Source of the DNA: Slackia isoflavoniconvertens
GTDB taxonomy: Bacteria; Actinomycetota; Coriobacteriia; Coriobacteriales; Eggerthellaceae
Direction: 5' to 3'
DNA length: 64,000 nt
Assembly: GCF_003725955.1 (NCBI RefSeq)
Contig: NZ_QIBZ01000008.1
Coordinates: forward strand, 1 to 64,000
Shown here one piece after another: positions 16,472-25,003 of the stretch (position 1 is the first letter of the stretch; each line of letters begins with the position of its first letter). Below the pieces are notes generated by a model that saw only the letters and a program-made list of their open reading frames with translations, was not told where the DNA came from and searched no databases. A program made the translations under genes and the position numbers.

Positions 16472-16677
16472 ATATGTTAGGTGCCTTAAAAAGGAATGCA
16501 TACAGCCTCGGCAATTAACGCAAAGCCGAATTTCCAAGAATACTCGCCAATCGCTAGCTCTTCATAATCGGGGCAAAGCGCTCGTTCGCTCGTCAATCGT
16601 AATAAGAATTTCGGCATCCAAACGCGGGGCGGTCCCTATTCCTCGGAGCCGTCCCATTCAACACCACTCGCCCTTCG
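16472..16677 (-). repeat. Duplicated segment matching 2559-2820 (tRNA promoter to adhesin terminator)
   Basis: Colinear with the region between the intact tRNA-fMet and the adhesin stop. Shared landmarks are TATGTTAGGTGCCTTA, GCCGAATTTCC, AATAAGAATTTCG, AAACGCGG and the CCTCGG hairpin. The left copy contains an extra internal repeat of about 55 bases (AATAAGAAxTTCG units at 2693 and 2749) where this copy has one unit. Confidence 0.75.
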
Positions 16678-16885
16678 CTAGCTACGACGACGCTAACAAC
16701 CTGCGCACGAAAGCACGCGAACCAACGCAAAAACGCCGCACCCAACGAACGATTGGGGACGGCTGCGCCGAAGATTGACCGCTCGAAAATCGGGCTTGCA
16801 AGACGCAACCAGACGCCCCAATCGAAGAAGCCCCGCCCAAACGTCGCCCACACGAAACCAGCCACTGCCCATTTGCCTCGCGCGC
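16678..16885 (-). pseudogene. Remnant of the 3' end of an adhesin paralogue
   Basis: Minus-strand reading ends SCAGC-stop-RRRS-stop, against AAACWRRRS-stop in the intact adhesin: the tryptophan TGG has become TAG at 16693-16695 while the RRRS tail and final TAG (16678-16680) are kept. Upstream similarity fades within about 20 codons (ALVRVL vs ALVVCG). It is followed directly by the thioesterase gene. Confidence 0.55.
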
Positions 16886-17299
16886 TTATTCAATCGGCCC
16901 CATGAGGAACATATTGTGCGTCGACTGGAACAGCAGCTTGCCCGTCGCCGCCTCGCGCGTGGTCACGCGAATCACAGCGGTCGAGCGGCCCTTGTGCAAA
17001 GGCTCGGTCGTCACGTCGACCTTGCAGCACGGCACCGCTTTGAAGAAATTGATGCTCGCGGAATTGCACACGTTGTTCACACCGAATGAATACGTCGCGA
17101 ACCCGCAGCCGATTTCTCCAATGAAATAGCCCGTGCCGCCATGGATACCGCCGCGATAATTGCCCAAGCTTTCGGGAATGTCCATCGTGAAGTGCACATA
17201 CCCAGGCTCGCTTACCTCGACAATCTCAATATTCTCTCGGAACTCGGGCGCTTCAGGAACGTTGCACCACATCTTCTCGATCAGTTTCTCGTCAACCAT
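16886..17299 (-). CDS. PaaI-type hotdog-fold thioesterase
   Basis: The protein has 137 residues from an ATG 6 bases after GGAAGGGGAA; an upstream in-frame extension is disfavoured. The GNYRGGIHGGTGYFIGEIG segment is the hotdog core in which a G-G-x-H-G-G motif precedes the long helix, and SINFFKAVP followed by the VTTEPLHKGRSTAV strand are typical of the 4HBT/PaaI family. Enzymes of this group hydrolyse acyl-CoA thioesters, often phenylacetyl-type; the real substrate cannot be read from sequence. It is a single gene ending against the decayed adhesin remnant. Confidence 0.85.
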   Translation of the reverse strand: MVDEKLIEKMWCNVPEAPEFRENIEIVEVSEPGYVHFTMDIPESLGNYRGGIHGGTGYFIGEIGCGFATYSFGVNNVCNSASINFFKAVPCCKVDVTTEPLHKGRSTAVIRVTTREAATGKLLFQSTHNMFLMGPIE

Positions 17300-17456
17300 T
17301 CCGATTCCCCTTCCGCATGCAAAAAATATTGTTCGCACCAACAACGTCAGCTGCCTTCATCGGCGTCATTTTCGTGCAACCGTCACATTGCATCAATAAA
17401 CAACTTCCGTTATCTGTGGAAAGAAGTCGAGCGCAGGCCAGTCCGCCTTCTTCCGC

Positions 17457-18821
17457 CTAGGCCTTGCGCACTAAATAGCAGCAATGGATTTTGGCATTGC
17501 GCTCGAAATCGTGCGGAATGGTCTGCGGCGTAATATCCTCAATTGCCACGCCCGCCTCGGCAAGCGCTTCAACATCAGGCTTGAAATTGCGCAGGTTGCA
17601 GCTGAACACCGCTACGCCGTCGCGCTCGAGCAAGCGCACCACATTCGTCAGCAGCTTCACGTGATCGCGCTGTACACTCCAGGTGTTTTTGCCCATGGCC
17701 TTCGAATTCGAAAACGTAGGCGGGTCCACGAAAATCAAATCGAAGCGGCGCCACCCGCGCGCCTCACGTTCAATCCACTGCAACACATCGGCGCGCACGA
17801 AGCCGTGCTCGGGGCCATCGCAGCCGTTCAATTCCATATTGCGATGTGCCCACGACAAATAGGTCTGCGATAAATCGACCGTAAGCGTCGATTTTGCGCC
17901 GCCCACCGCCGCATGAACCGTGCAGGTACCCGTGTACGAGAACAGGTTCAAAAACGACTTGCCCTCGGCCATGCTTCCGACCATTTCGCGCGTCACGCGG
18001 TGATCGAGGAAAATGCCCGTATCCAAATATGAACCAAGATCGCACTCGAACACGTTGCCCGATTCCTGCGTATAGAGCACATGCCCCTCTTTTTGCTGGT
18101 CGGTATATTGCCCGCCGCCTTTTTCGCGACGGCGTGTCTTCAAGAACACGCGCTCGCGAGGAATGCCGAGCGTTGCCGAAGCGATTTCCACCGCATCGTT
18201 CAGACGGGCGGCAGCTTTGGCTGCATCAATCGATTTCGGCGCCTGATACTCGGCTATGACCAGGCAACTCTCGCCTTCGCTTTTCCATACGCCATCATAT
18301 CGGTCGATAGCCACGGCGAAATCGGGCAGGTCGGCATCGTAAACGCGATAGCACGAAATGTCGTTGTCGCGCGCCCACTTGCGGCGGTCTTTCGCCACTT
18401 TGCGAAGACGCGCCGCGAACTGATCGGCGCCCTTGTCGCGACACAGCACCTCGACTTTGCGCCCGCCGTCGATGTTGCCCACTATGAGGGGATACTGCGC
18501 AGGCAACGGTTCGAAAGCGGGCTCCGTGGCCGCCAGCTCAACATCGCCGCGAGCGCCGCGGGACGCGCCATCGCCACGGGACCCCCGATCGTTATGGGGT
18601 CGGCCATTGCCACGAAATCCCCGTTCACCGCGGGGCCTCCCATTGCCACGGGACGCGCCATCGCCACGCGAAGCACCGCGACCACTTGGCCCGCTTTTGC
18701 GCGAATCTCGCCCCCGGAAATCGCCTCGTGCGCTCGAGCGACGCGCTTCTTGGCCGCCTTGGCCATCACGCGCACCACGTTTATCGTGCGATGGGTTTTG
18801 AAACTGCTCGTTTTGCGCCAC
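17457..18821 (-). CDS. RlmK/RlmI-like rRNA methyltransferase with RG-rich N-terminal tail
   Basis: The protein has 454 residues from a GTG that directly abuts the stop of the NUDIX gene, implying translational coupling. Residues ~30-95 are a low-complexity tail of SRGDGA, RGNGRP and RGFRGN repeats, RGG-like. The rest matches the RlmK half of bacterial RlmL: a PUA-like/linker region, then a Rossmann methyltransferase with SAM motif FLNLFSYTGTCTVHA, acidic TVDLSQTYL and the catalytic-type DPPTFSNSK. By homology it should methylate 23S rRNA (m7G2069 is the known RlmK product), but the THUMP-containing RlmL half is absent, so specificity is open. The RG tail probably binds RNA. Confidence 0.88.
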   Translation of the reverse strand: MAQNEQFQNPSHDKRGARDGQGGQEARRSSARGDFRGRDSRKSGPSGRGASRGDGASRGNGRPRGERGFRGNGRPHNDRGSRGDGASRGARGDVELAATEPAFEPLPAQYPLIVGNIDGGRKVEVLCRDKGADQFAARLRKVAKDRRKWARDNDISCYRVYDADLPDFAVAIDRYDGVWKSEGESCLVIAEYQAPKSIDAAKAAARLNDAVEIASATLGIPRERVFLKTRRREKGGGQYTDQQKEGHVLYTQESGNVFECDLGSYLDTGIFLDHRVTREMVGSMAEGKSFLNLFSYTGTCTVHAAVGGAKSTLTVDLSQTYLSWAHRNMELNGCDGPEHGFVRADVLQWIEREARGWRRFDLIFVDPPTFSNSKAMGKNTWSVQRDHVKLLTNVVRLLERDGVAVFSCNLRNFKPDVEALAEAGVAIEDITPQTIPHDFERNAKIHCCYLVRKA

Positions 18822-19499
18822 TTACGCACCCGCCTTCACGCCGAATTCGAACGGCGGCTGAGCCACCATCTCGAGCACCAACTGACAACGAATAGAAAGC
18901 GGATCGCGATTCTCGCGCAGAAACGCCGGCACCTCAGCGCGCGGAAGAAGGAATGACTCGATAAATTCGGTCGACTCGCTGCGCGGCTCGGCCACACGTT
19001 CTACCTCGGCAAATACCATGGCGATGCTCTCGTCGCCCATGCCAAGCGACGAAAAACCAGGCTGCACGCATGCACGCGCGCTCACCGGCTGACCGCACTC
19101 GTCGCGCACCAAATCGAAGCCGGTTTCTTCGCGCAGCTCGCGGGCCGCGCATTCCACGATGTCCTCGCCAGGCTCGCGCAAACCAGCGGGAAACGCCACG
19201 CACATGCGATTCATGGGGAAACGGAATTCGCGAATGAGCAGGAACTCATCGTTCGCCGTATGGCCCACAATGCACACCGCATCAACCTGGGGCGCAACGG
19301 TTCCCAGCGTCTCGATTTCGCTGCGATATTCCTCAAGGCCCTTGCGCGAAACCACGTCATATTTCAGCTCGCGCCCATTCGGCAAGCGATACGTCAGAAT
19401 ATATTTCTTAATCCAGCCATCGCTCACCTGCTCGATGCCGAGCAATTCGGGCAATCCGGCCGCCTCATCGAAGCTTGCCGTGCACACGTCTTCTTCCAT
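18822..19499 (-). CDS. NUDIX hydrolase, ADP-ribose pyrophosphatase-like
   Basis: The protein has 225 residues from an ATG 6 bases after GAAGGAGC. A complete NUDIX box G-x5-E-x7-REL-x-EET-G is present (GLREPGEDIVECAARELREE, then TGF), preceded by FLLIREFRFPMNRMCVAFPA, which is characteristic of ADP-ribose pyrophosphatases. It would hydrolyse nucleoside-diphosphate sugars in the cytoplasm. Its stop codon touches the GTG of the RG-tailed methyltransferase, so the two form an operon. Confidence 0.9.
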   Translation of the reverse strand: MEEDVCTASFDEAAGLPELLGIEQVSDGWIKKYILTYRLPNGRELKYDVVSRKGLEEYRSEIETLGTVAPQVDAVCIVGHTANDEFLLIREFRFPMNRMCVAFPAGLREPGEDIVECAARELREETGFDLVRDECGQPVSARACVQPGFSSLGMGDESIAMVFAEVERVAEPRSESTEFIESFLLPRAEVPAFLRENRDPLSIRCQLVLEMVAQPPFEFGVKAGA

Positions 19500-19938
19500 A
19501 ATCGCTCCTTCGAATGCCACTTGGTCGGCAGCGTTTACTGCAGCGTTTTTTAATCTGCACCATTGTATAGCGACGACGCGCGCAAAACAGAAGAGGACGG
19601 CAACGCCGCCGCGAAAATGGCTATCGCGCCCCATAGCAGACCCCTTTCCGCAAACGCAAAAGCTCCTATCGTATGCTCGCCGCGAGAGTTTCGCGAAAGA
19701 ATCAAACCCCTTTCGACGAGCGCGGGAAAAGTCCAATTCGCTGGAATCAGCATGCCGCACGAACGTAAAACCCACGCAAAGCGCAGGTCAAAAATGAAAT
19801 TCAACTTTTGAAGGCTACTTTGCAAAACGTGAAGATGCTGCTAAAGTGCCATGGACGTTTTTTCACATTTCCAAGAGCAGCTCCATGCGGGTGTACGATG
19901 GCGACCCCTTTTACCGAAAGCCTGGAGATGACTCACCC
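19500..19938. other. Divergent regulatory region, NUDIX operon / lrgAB
   Basis: About 440 bases without a credible gene. A TATACAATGG box at about 19560 on the minus strand is the likely -10 region for the NUDIX operon. The plus-strand side leads into lrgA and shows no clear operator. Confidence 0.4.
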
Positions 19939-20394
19939 ATGCGAGAACGCATCAAATTCCACAGCAAGCGACTTACGCTTTTCTTCATTCAGCTGGCCTT
20001 CCTTGCCGGCGTTTGCTACATCGGCGAAGCGGTTTCAGTCCATTTGCCCGTCGAGGTTCCTGCGAACATCTGCAGCATGGGTATTCTGCTCTCGCTGCTT
20101 ATCTCAGGCATGATCGACGAGAGCAAAATCGAACTCGTATCAAGCTTCCTGCTGAAATACATGCCCGTGTTCTTCATTCCCGCAGGCGTCACGATTCTGC
20201 GATGCCTCCCCATGATCGGCGACCGCATCGGCTGGTTCGCACTCGTGTGCATCATCACCACCGTGCTCGTGTTCCTCTCCACGGCGCTCACGGTAATTCT
20301 TGTTGGACGCTTGCAGAGATACATTGCAGGCAAACGTGCCGGCAAAGACGTCCACCTGCGTGGCGTGTTCACAACCGAGACCGAAGGAGAATAG
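19939..20394 (+). CDS. lrgA: LrgA/CidA-family holin-like protein
   Basis: The protein has 151 residues from MRERIKFH; two upstream ATGs in frame would add hydrophilic residues not typical of the family. Four predicted membrane helices are visible (LTLFFIQLAFLAGVCYIGEA; ICSMGILLSLLISGMI; YMPVFFIPAGVTIL; WFALVCIITTVLVFLSTAL). The PVFFIPAGV segment is the LrgA/CidA hallmark. These proteins act with LrgB in controlling murein hydrolase activity and, in some species, pyruvate uptake. The gene is followed 2 bases later by lrgB, whose ribosome binding site overlaps this end. Confidence 0.88.
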   Translation: MRERIKFHSKRLTLFFIQLAFLAGVCYIGEAVSVHLPVEVPANICSMGILLSLLISGMIDESKIELVSSFLLKYMPVFFIPAGVTILRCLPMIGDRIGWFALVCIITTVLVFLSTALTVILVGRLQRYIAGKRAGKDVHLRGVFTTETEGE

Positions 20395-20396
20395 CC

Positions 20397-21089
20397 ATGG
20401 ATTTCGCATCAATTCTTGAAGCAGGCGGAAGCCTGGCGCTGAGCATTGGCGTGTTCGCGTTCGCCGTGTGGCTTAACCGCAAAACGAATTCCCCACTCCT
20501 CAACCCCCTGCTCGTCACGGTGGCCATCATCATGATCGGCCTTACCGTGTTCAACATCCCCCTCGATTCGTACGAAAAGGGAGCAACGCTCATTTCGTCC
20601 ATGCTCGGCCCCGCCACTGCTGTGTTGGCGTTCTCCATTTACCAACAACGCAAGATTCTACAGAGCAATTTCCTGCCGATTTTCATAGGATGCTTGGTAG
20701 GATCCACCGTTTCCATGGTGAGCGCATACGGACTGTGCGAGCTGTTCGGCCTGGGCGACCAAGTGGCGCTTTCCACACTGCCGAAATCGACCACCGCCCC
20801 CATCGCGCTTGCCGTGACCGGAGAGCTGGGCGGAACGGCGTCTATCACCATGGCGGCCGTCATGACCACGGGCGTTATGGGCGCCATCTTCTCGCCCATG
20901 CTGGCCAATTTGTTCCACATCAAGAACAAAGTAGCCCAGGGCGTGGCCATTGGCACGTGCAGCCACGCAGTAGGCACGGCGAAGGCCCTGGAAATGGGCA
21001 AACTCGAAGGAGCCATGAGCGGCGTGGCCATTGCGGTATCGGGCCTGCTCACCTGCTTTATTGTTATTGCGGCTACGTCCATTATGTAA
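20397..21089 (+). CDS. lrgB: LrgB-family membrane protein
   Basis: The protein has 230 residues from an ATG 6 bases after GAAGGAGA. It is a multi-helix membrane protein with the family core LGPATAVLAFSIYQQR, PKSTTAPIALAVTGELGG and GTCSHAVGTAKALEMG, all characteristic of LrgB/CidB. It is coupled to lrgA upstream and followed after 9 bases by a HAD phosphatase with its own AAGGAG. In staphylococci lrgAB is controlled by LytSR; a LytTR-type pair is present at the right edge of this window, which makes the same wiring possible here. Confidence 0.92.
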   Translation: MDFASILEAGGSLALSIGVFAFAVWLNRKTNSPLLNPLLVTVAIIMIGLTVFNIPLDSYEKGATLISSMLGPATAVLAFSIYQQRKILQSNFLPIFIGCLVGSTVSMVSAYGLCELFGLGDQVALSTLPKSTTAPIALAVTGELGGTASITMAAVMTTGVMGAIFSPMLANLFHIKNKVAQGVAIGTCSHAVGTAKALEMGKLEGAMSGVAIAVSGLLTCFIVIAATSIM

Positions 21090-21098
21090 GGAGCGAAC

Positions 21099-21860
21099 TT
21101 GGGCAGCATTCCCACCCTTGACTTCATTGGGGCGAACACGCCAGCGGCAGCAGACCAACTTGTGGAAGAAACTGCCATAGAAACAGCGCACGGCATCGTG
21201 TGGCCGAGCGCTCCACAGTGCGTCCATGGCGCGATTTTCGATCTGGACGGAACCCTGCTCGATTCCATGCCTTGGTGGGACGACTTGGGCGAGCGTTATC
21301 TTCGTTCACTCGGCAAAACGCCCGAACCCAACATTCGCTACCACTTCAAGCGCCTTACCATGGAGGGATCGGCGCATTACATGAAGGAAACTTACGGCCT
21401 GGAGCAGTCGATTGAAGAAATATGCACGGGCGTAATGAGCGGCATTGAGTTCGCCTACCGAGATTGCATCCAATGCAAGCCAGGCGTCATCGATATGCTT
21501 GAGGCGATGCGCGCAGCGGGCGTTGCCATGTGCGTCGCAACCGCCACGCGTCGCGACTGCGCACTTGCAGCCCTCGAAAGGCTCGACATTCTTAGATATT
21601 TCTCGGCGCTGTTCACCTGCACTGAAGTGGGCGCAAGCAAAACCGAGCCCGACATTTTCGAGCTGGCGCTTTCGCACCTTAGCACCCCGCGCGAAACCAC
21701 GTTTGTGTTCGAAGATTCGCTGCACGCCATCGAAACGGCGCATGCGGCTGCCTTCCCCGTGATGCTCATCGACGAACCGGCCAGCGCGAGCGACGCCGAA
21801 GCATGCCAAGCCCTCGCCGACGTGCGCCTGAAAAACTTCACAGCCTTCTCAACGCTCTAG
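21099..21860 (+). CDS. HAD-superfamily phosphatase, phosphoglucomutase-like subfamily
   Basis: The protein has 253 residues and starts at TTG, 6 bases after AAGGAGC. Motif I is FDLDGTLLDS, motif II VATATRRD, motif III the lysine of GASKTEPDIF, and motif IV VFEDSLHAIETA. This is the arrangement of subfamily I HAD phosphatases with an alpha-helical cap (phosphoglycolate phosphatase / beta-phosphoglucomutase group). The first ~40 residues before motif I are an unusual extension. It is the third gene of the lrgAB operon, so a sugar-phosphate or other carboxylate-linked substrate is possible but not shown. Confidence 0.87.
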   Translation: MGSIPTLDFIGANTPAAADQLVEETAIETAHGIVWPSAPQCVHGAIFDLDGTLLDSMPWWDDLGERYLRSLGKTPEPNIRYHFKRLTMEGSAHYMKETYGLEQSIEEICTGVMSGIEFAYRDCIQCKPGVIDMLEAMRAAGVAMCVATATRRDCALAALERLDILRYFSALFTCTEVGASKTEPDIFELALSHLSTPRETTFVFEDSLHAIETAHAAAFPVMLIDEPASASDAEACQALADVRLKNFTAFSTL

Positions 21861-21935
21861 TTCTCGGAAGCGGCACGCGTCGCACCTCGCAACCTATTAA
21901 ATACTCGTAGCGTTTAACAGGCACGGAAAAGAAAT

Positions 21936-21966
21936 GAGGGGAGCGAGCCCGGTGCTCACTCCCCTC
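21936..21966 (-). terminator. Terminator of the TSCPD gene
   Basis: GAGGGGAGTGAGC and GCTCGCTCCCCTC pair around a 5-nt loop, followed on the minus strand by ATTTCTTTTCC. Confidence 0.7.
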
Positions 21967-21994
21967 CTTCGATGAAACGGCGAATGCGTTCCGA

Positions 21995-22246
21995 TTAGAT
22001 TTCGCCCGCTTCGGCAGCCTTCAAGGCCTGCGTCAGCTGATCGGCGCAGCTCGTAGTGCGACGACCGCAGGTGTTGCCCTCAAGAACAGAAACGACCCAG
22101 TCGACAGGCTTGCCCTCGATGAGCTTTGAGATAGCCTTCAGATTGCCGTCGCAGCCGCCGACGAAGCTCACGTTGTGCACATTGCCGTCGACGATGTCGA
22201 AATTGATTTGGCGCGAGCACGTGCCGCGCGTATTGAATGTATGCAT
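21995..22246 (-). CDS. TIGR03905-family TSCPD domain protein
   Basis: The protein has 83 residues from MHTFNTRGTCS, behind AAGGGGGA. The sequence shows TRGTCSRQINFDI, FVGGCDGNLKAI and CGRRTTSCADQL, the pattern of the short TIGR03905 proteins whose domain resembles the C-terminal TSCPD domain of class II ribonucleotide reductases. Four cysteines could bind a metal. The canonical T-S-C-P-D reads T-S-C-A-D here. Function is not established. Monocistronic with its own terminator. Confidence 0.87.
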   Translation of the reverse strand: MHTFNTRGTCSRQINFDIVDGNVHNVSFVGGCDGNLKAISKLIEGKPVDWVVSVLEGNTCGRRTTSCADQLTQALKAAEAGEI

Positions 22247-22360
22247 GCCATTCCCCCTTGGAACTTCTCGTGATACCCGCACAGCTTACCATGATGAACT
22301 CTCATAGGCAGGCTATAATCAATCGCACTGAATACTTGCAGAATTCCTAAGGAGGTGACC

Positions 22361-23200
22361 ATGCCACAACCCGCCCGCGCCCTTACCGGTGCCGCATGCG
22401 CGCTCGTGTTGAGCACCACCATGTTCACCCCCGCGGCCTTCGCCGACGACGCCGAAGGCGATGACGCCACAACTTCCCGCAACGCCATCTCCGCCGCCGC
22501 CGACTCTATACGCGGAGAGCTTGGCCCCGCACTTTCAACGTACGACCAGGCGAAAAAAACCCTCGAAGCCCTCGAAGCGACCGATATCGCCACTGCCCGC
22601 GTTCAGGGCCTGCAAGATATGATGTATGACGGCACCGAAAAGCGACCCACGGTCACCCTGCGCATTGACTCGGTCAAAGACGGCAAGAAAACCGAGACGT
22701 CACTTCGCGAGGGCGTCGATTTCAACGTGCGATTCGATGGCGACCTGGTCGATCCCGGCACCGTGCACGTAACCATCACCGGCGCAGGCGACTATACGGG
22801 CACCGTGGAAACGGGTTTCGTGATTCTTCCGGCCGACTTGGCGAACGCAACCATCGACATGATTCCCGACCATGTACGCACAAGCTACCCCATTGAGCCC
22901 GACCCCGTCGTGAAGCTCGACGGGCGTACCCTTGTAAAGGGCGTCGATTACGAAGTGTCTTATTCCGAAAACGTGAACGAAGGCACAGCGACGCTCATGG
23001 TGAAGGGCATCGGCAATTGCGCTGGCGACACGCACGCGACATTTCAGATTATCGCGAATCCCAAGGAAGGAAAAATCGGTTATCGGGCCGTGTTCCCTTA
23101 CGTAGCTGCTGCTGCGCTGGCCTGCTTCGCCGCGTTTGTCGTGCTGGCGGGCGCCCTTATCCATAAACGCCGCAAAACAAAGCGGTTGCAAGCAAAATAA
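22361..23200 (+). CDS. Membrane-anchored surface protein with two tandem Ig-like repeats
   Basis: The protein has 279 residues; ATG 22361 follows AAGGAGG, while an in-frame GTG overlaps that site and is rejected. A signal peptide ends near AFADDAEG. Two beta-sandwich repeats follow, each with a G-V-D-(F/Y)-x-V turn (LREGVDFNVRFDG and LVKGVDYEVSYSE) and a G-x-G-x-(Y/C)-x-G end (ITGAGDYTGTV; VKGIGNCAGDT). These resemble the repeats common in Coriobacteria and Clostridia surface proteins next to MBG or SLH domains. A C-terminal helix (AAAALACFAAFVVLAGALI) plus KRRKTKR anchors it. Ligand unknown. Confidence 0.85.
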   Translation: MPQPARALTGAACALVLSTTMFTPAAFADDAEGDDATTSRNAISAAADSIRGELGPALSTYDQAKKTLEALEATDIATARVQGLQDMMYDGTEKRPTVTLRIDSVKDGKKTETSLREGVDFNVRFDGDLVDPGTVHVTITGAGDYTGTVETGFVILPADLANATIDMIPDHVRTSYPIEPDPVVKLDGRTLVKGVDYEVSYSENVNEGTATLMVKGIGNCAGDTHATFQIIANPKEGKIGYRAVFPYVAAAALACFAAFVVLAGALIHKRRKTKRLQAK

Positions 23201-23327
23201 GCTACGAAGGACGCGCGCCCGCGCCAAACCGCGTCGCAGATACAAAAGCTCCGCGCCAGCATTAAGCCGCGCCCCAACGCTAAACCTGCATTTCGTCATG
23301 CGCTCCATCGAGCTGCATCTCGAACGC

Positions 23328-23363
23328 AAAAAGCCCGGAATGAATCTTCATCCCGGGCTTTTT
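23328..23363. terminator. Bidirectional terminator
   Basis: AAAAAGCCCGG and CCGGGCTTTTT flank a 14-nt loop between convergent genes. Confidence 0.88.
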
Positions 23364-23390
23364 AAGCCTTATTCAACGAGAAGGCTGCGT

Positions 23391-23861
23391 TTATTCGAAC
23401 AAAACCTGATTGTCTTCGTCGTCTTCCACCGCGAATGCGTTCCATGCCCCCGAATCGGCGAAGGCGAGGAAATCATCCGTAGGAATGTCCATGCGCAGGC
23501 CTTCTTCGTCGAACGTGCCATTGAAACGCTCTTCGAATTTCGCCCTCACTGGACCGTTCACGGGGCGCGAGAACCATACCCACGACGCCACCGGACCGCC
23601 CGCGTCGTTGAAGTCGGCGCCAAAGCCAGCGTCGACCGGCGTGCCGTCTTTACGTTGAATCATATATTCGTCAATCGCGAAACAGCCATCGAACTGCATG
23701 CGCGAAGCAATGCCCTCAATGGAGCTATCGACGGTGTTGCCCTTTTCGAAGAACGTGATTTTCACCGTGCCCTCCGCGGGTTCGACGGCAGCAGCGTCAC
23801 CCTTGTCCATGAATTGCGCGGCCATCATTTCCGCGAGAGCTTTTTCGGAATCACTCAGCAT
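23391..23861 (-). CDS. Hypothetical acidic cytoplasmic protein
   Basis: The protein has 156 residues from MLSDSEKALAEM, whose ATG is 4 bases after GGAGGAA. The frame stays open for another 44 codons upstream, but no better start signal is seen there. It has no signal peptide or membrane helix and no domain I recognise; it is rich in Asp, Glu and Phe and ends ...DDEDNQVLFE. The tryptophan-rich middle (GGPVASWVWFSRPV) could be a beta-sheet core. It shares a bidirectional terminator with the surface protein. Confidence 0.72.
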   Translation of the reverse strand: MLSDSEKALAEMMAAQFMDKGDAAAVEPAEGTVKITFFEKGNTVDSSIEGIASRMQFDGCFAIDEYMIQRKDGTPVDAGFGADFNDAGGPVASWVWFSRPVNGPVRAKFEERFNGTFDEEGLRMDIPTDDFLAFADSGAWNAFAVEDDEDNQVLFE

Positions 23862-24176
23862 GCTTCCTCCATTCCAAAACGCCGCCCCATCAGCGACGCA
23901 TAACGACATGTCCTTAATATAGTCGAAGGTCGCAGCACGTGCACCAAATGCGCCCTTCCAATCGCAAAGCGAGACGAATTCGCCTTTATCCATAGGCTCG
24001 CCCTATTTATCACGCGCGAATAGGCCCACAACGACAACTGCGACGAAACAGGGGGCTTTCTTTTCGTCGCTGCGCTTTTCGCGACTTTTCAGCGAGCGAA
24101 AGCCGAGCGCACTACAATGGGCTCATTCACGAAAGGACCCATGGGCCTAGAAAATTCATTGCGAAGGAGTTATGCG
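23862..24176. other. Divergent promoter region
   Basis: 315 bases between the divergent acidic protein and zinc-ribbon genes. Part is an in-frame upstream extension of the acidic protein. I see no repeat or RNA structure in it. Confidence 0.35.
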
Positions 24177-25001
24177 ATGTTTTGCGTTTATTGCGGCACA
24201 AAACTCCCCGATGAAGCACGATTCTGCTTCATGTGCGGAAAGAAAGCCGAACCCGCCGACAATGCAGAAAATATCGTTGCCGCCAACAGCGGAAGCATCG
24301 ACGAAGAAGGATTCGGCATCGAAATTCAAGAGGCCCCCACAACCAGCTCCAGCGAGAAAAACCCCGACACACCAGAGCTTGCCATTGAAGACGGCCTCAT
24401 CGAAGATGCCCACGACGCGTTCGCGACGACCAACGAAAGCGGCCCAGACGAAACACCAGCGGAAAACCAATCCAGCAAGCAAGCACACGGCATATCGGAA
24501 TCCGCCGACGAAGACGATCACGACGAGGCTGAAGAAGCTCAGGACTCGAACTCGGCCGAGCTCGACGCCCCGAACAGCTCGTCGAACGAGACAACCGTGA
24601 TTCCCCTTGCCACATCGTCCAGCAAGACGACCGTGATTCCCCTTGCCGCACCGTCGGACAAAACGACGATACTCCCCGGATTCGGCGCCGAAAAAGCAGC
24701 CCTCGAGCAGGAAAAATCTGACGAAATCGCCGCGCTTGCAGCTCTCTATCCCGATGCCAACCCCGCTCAATTCTGCGACCCCACGCCTTTTGAGGCGAAA
24801 AGCCCCGACATTACCGAGTTCATCGCCCCCGCACCCATTAATGGCACCAAGCCCGCCTCTGCGGAGTCGGTCCATTACGCCGAAGGCCAAAAAAAGAAGA
24901 GCGCTGGCAAACGCGCCCTTCTTATCGCCTTCGTTGCAATCATCGCAGTGCTTGCAGCGGCCGCCGCATTCGGCATGTCATTCGACGTTTTACCTGATTA
25001 A
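24177..25001 (+). CDS. Zinc-ribbon protein with acidic linker and C-terminal membrane helix
   Basis: The protein has 274 residues. MFCVYCGTKLPDEARFCFMC gives two CxxC knuckles of a zinc ribbon in the first 23 residues; the start is 9 bases after AAGGAG. Residues ~30-240 are acidic, Ser/Thr-rich and probably disordered, and include near-repeats TTVIPLATSSSK, TTVIPLAAPSDK and TTILPGF. A single helix (RALLIAFVAIIAVLAAAAAF) lies at the very end, leaving almost nothing outside. Such zinc-ribbon tail-anchored proteins are common in Actinobacteria but uncharacterised. It ends 2 bases from the convergent TM2 gene, with no terminator between. Confidence 0.82.
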   Translation: MFCVYCGTKLPDEARFCFMCGKKAEPADNAENIVAANSGSIDEEGFGIEIQEAPTTSSSEKNPDTPELAIEDGLIEDAHDAFATTNESGPDETPAENQSSKQAHGISESADEDDHDEAEEAQDSNSAELDAPNSSSNETTVIPLATSSSKTTVIPLAAPSDKTTILPGFGAEKAALEQEKSDEIAALAALYPDANPAQFCDPTPFEAKSPDITEFIAPAPINGTKPASAESVHYAEGQKKKSAGKRALLIAFVAIIAVLAAAAAFGMSFDVLPD

Positions 25002-25003
25002 CG

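Noticed and set aside
16062-16514. A 150-codon minus-strand frame running through the decayed tRNA
   Set aside because: It reads through the tRNA-like sequence; the C-terminal stretch is not enough to call an integrase or any protein.
16500-16620. A ~43-codon minus-strand frame (MPKFLLRL...YEELAIGEYSWKFG) partly shared with 2590-2690
   Set aside because: The two copies differ at about as many first and second as third codon positions and the left copy has an in-frame stop, so it behaves as non-coding DNA.
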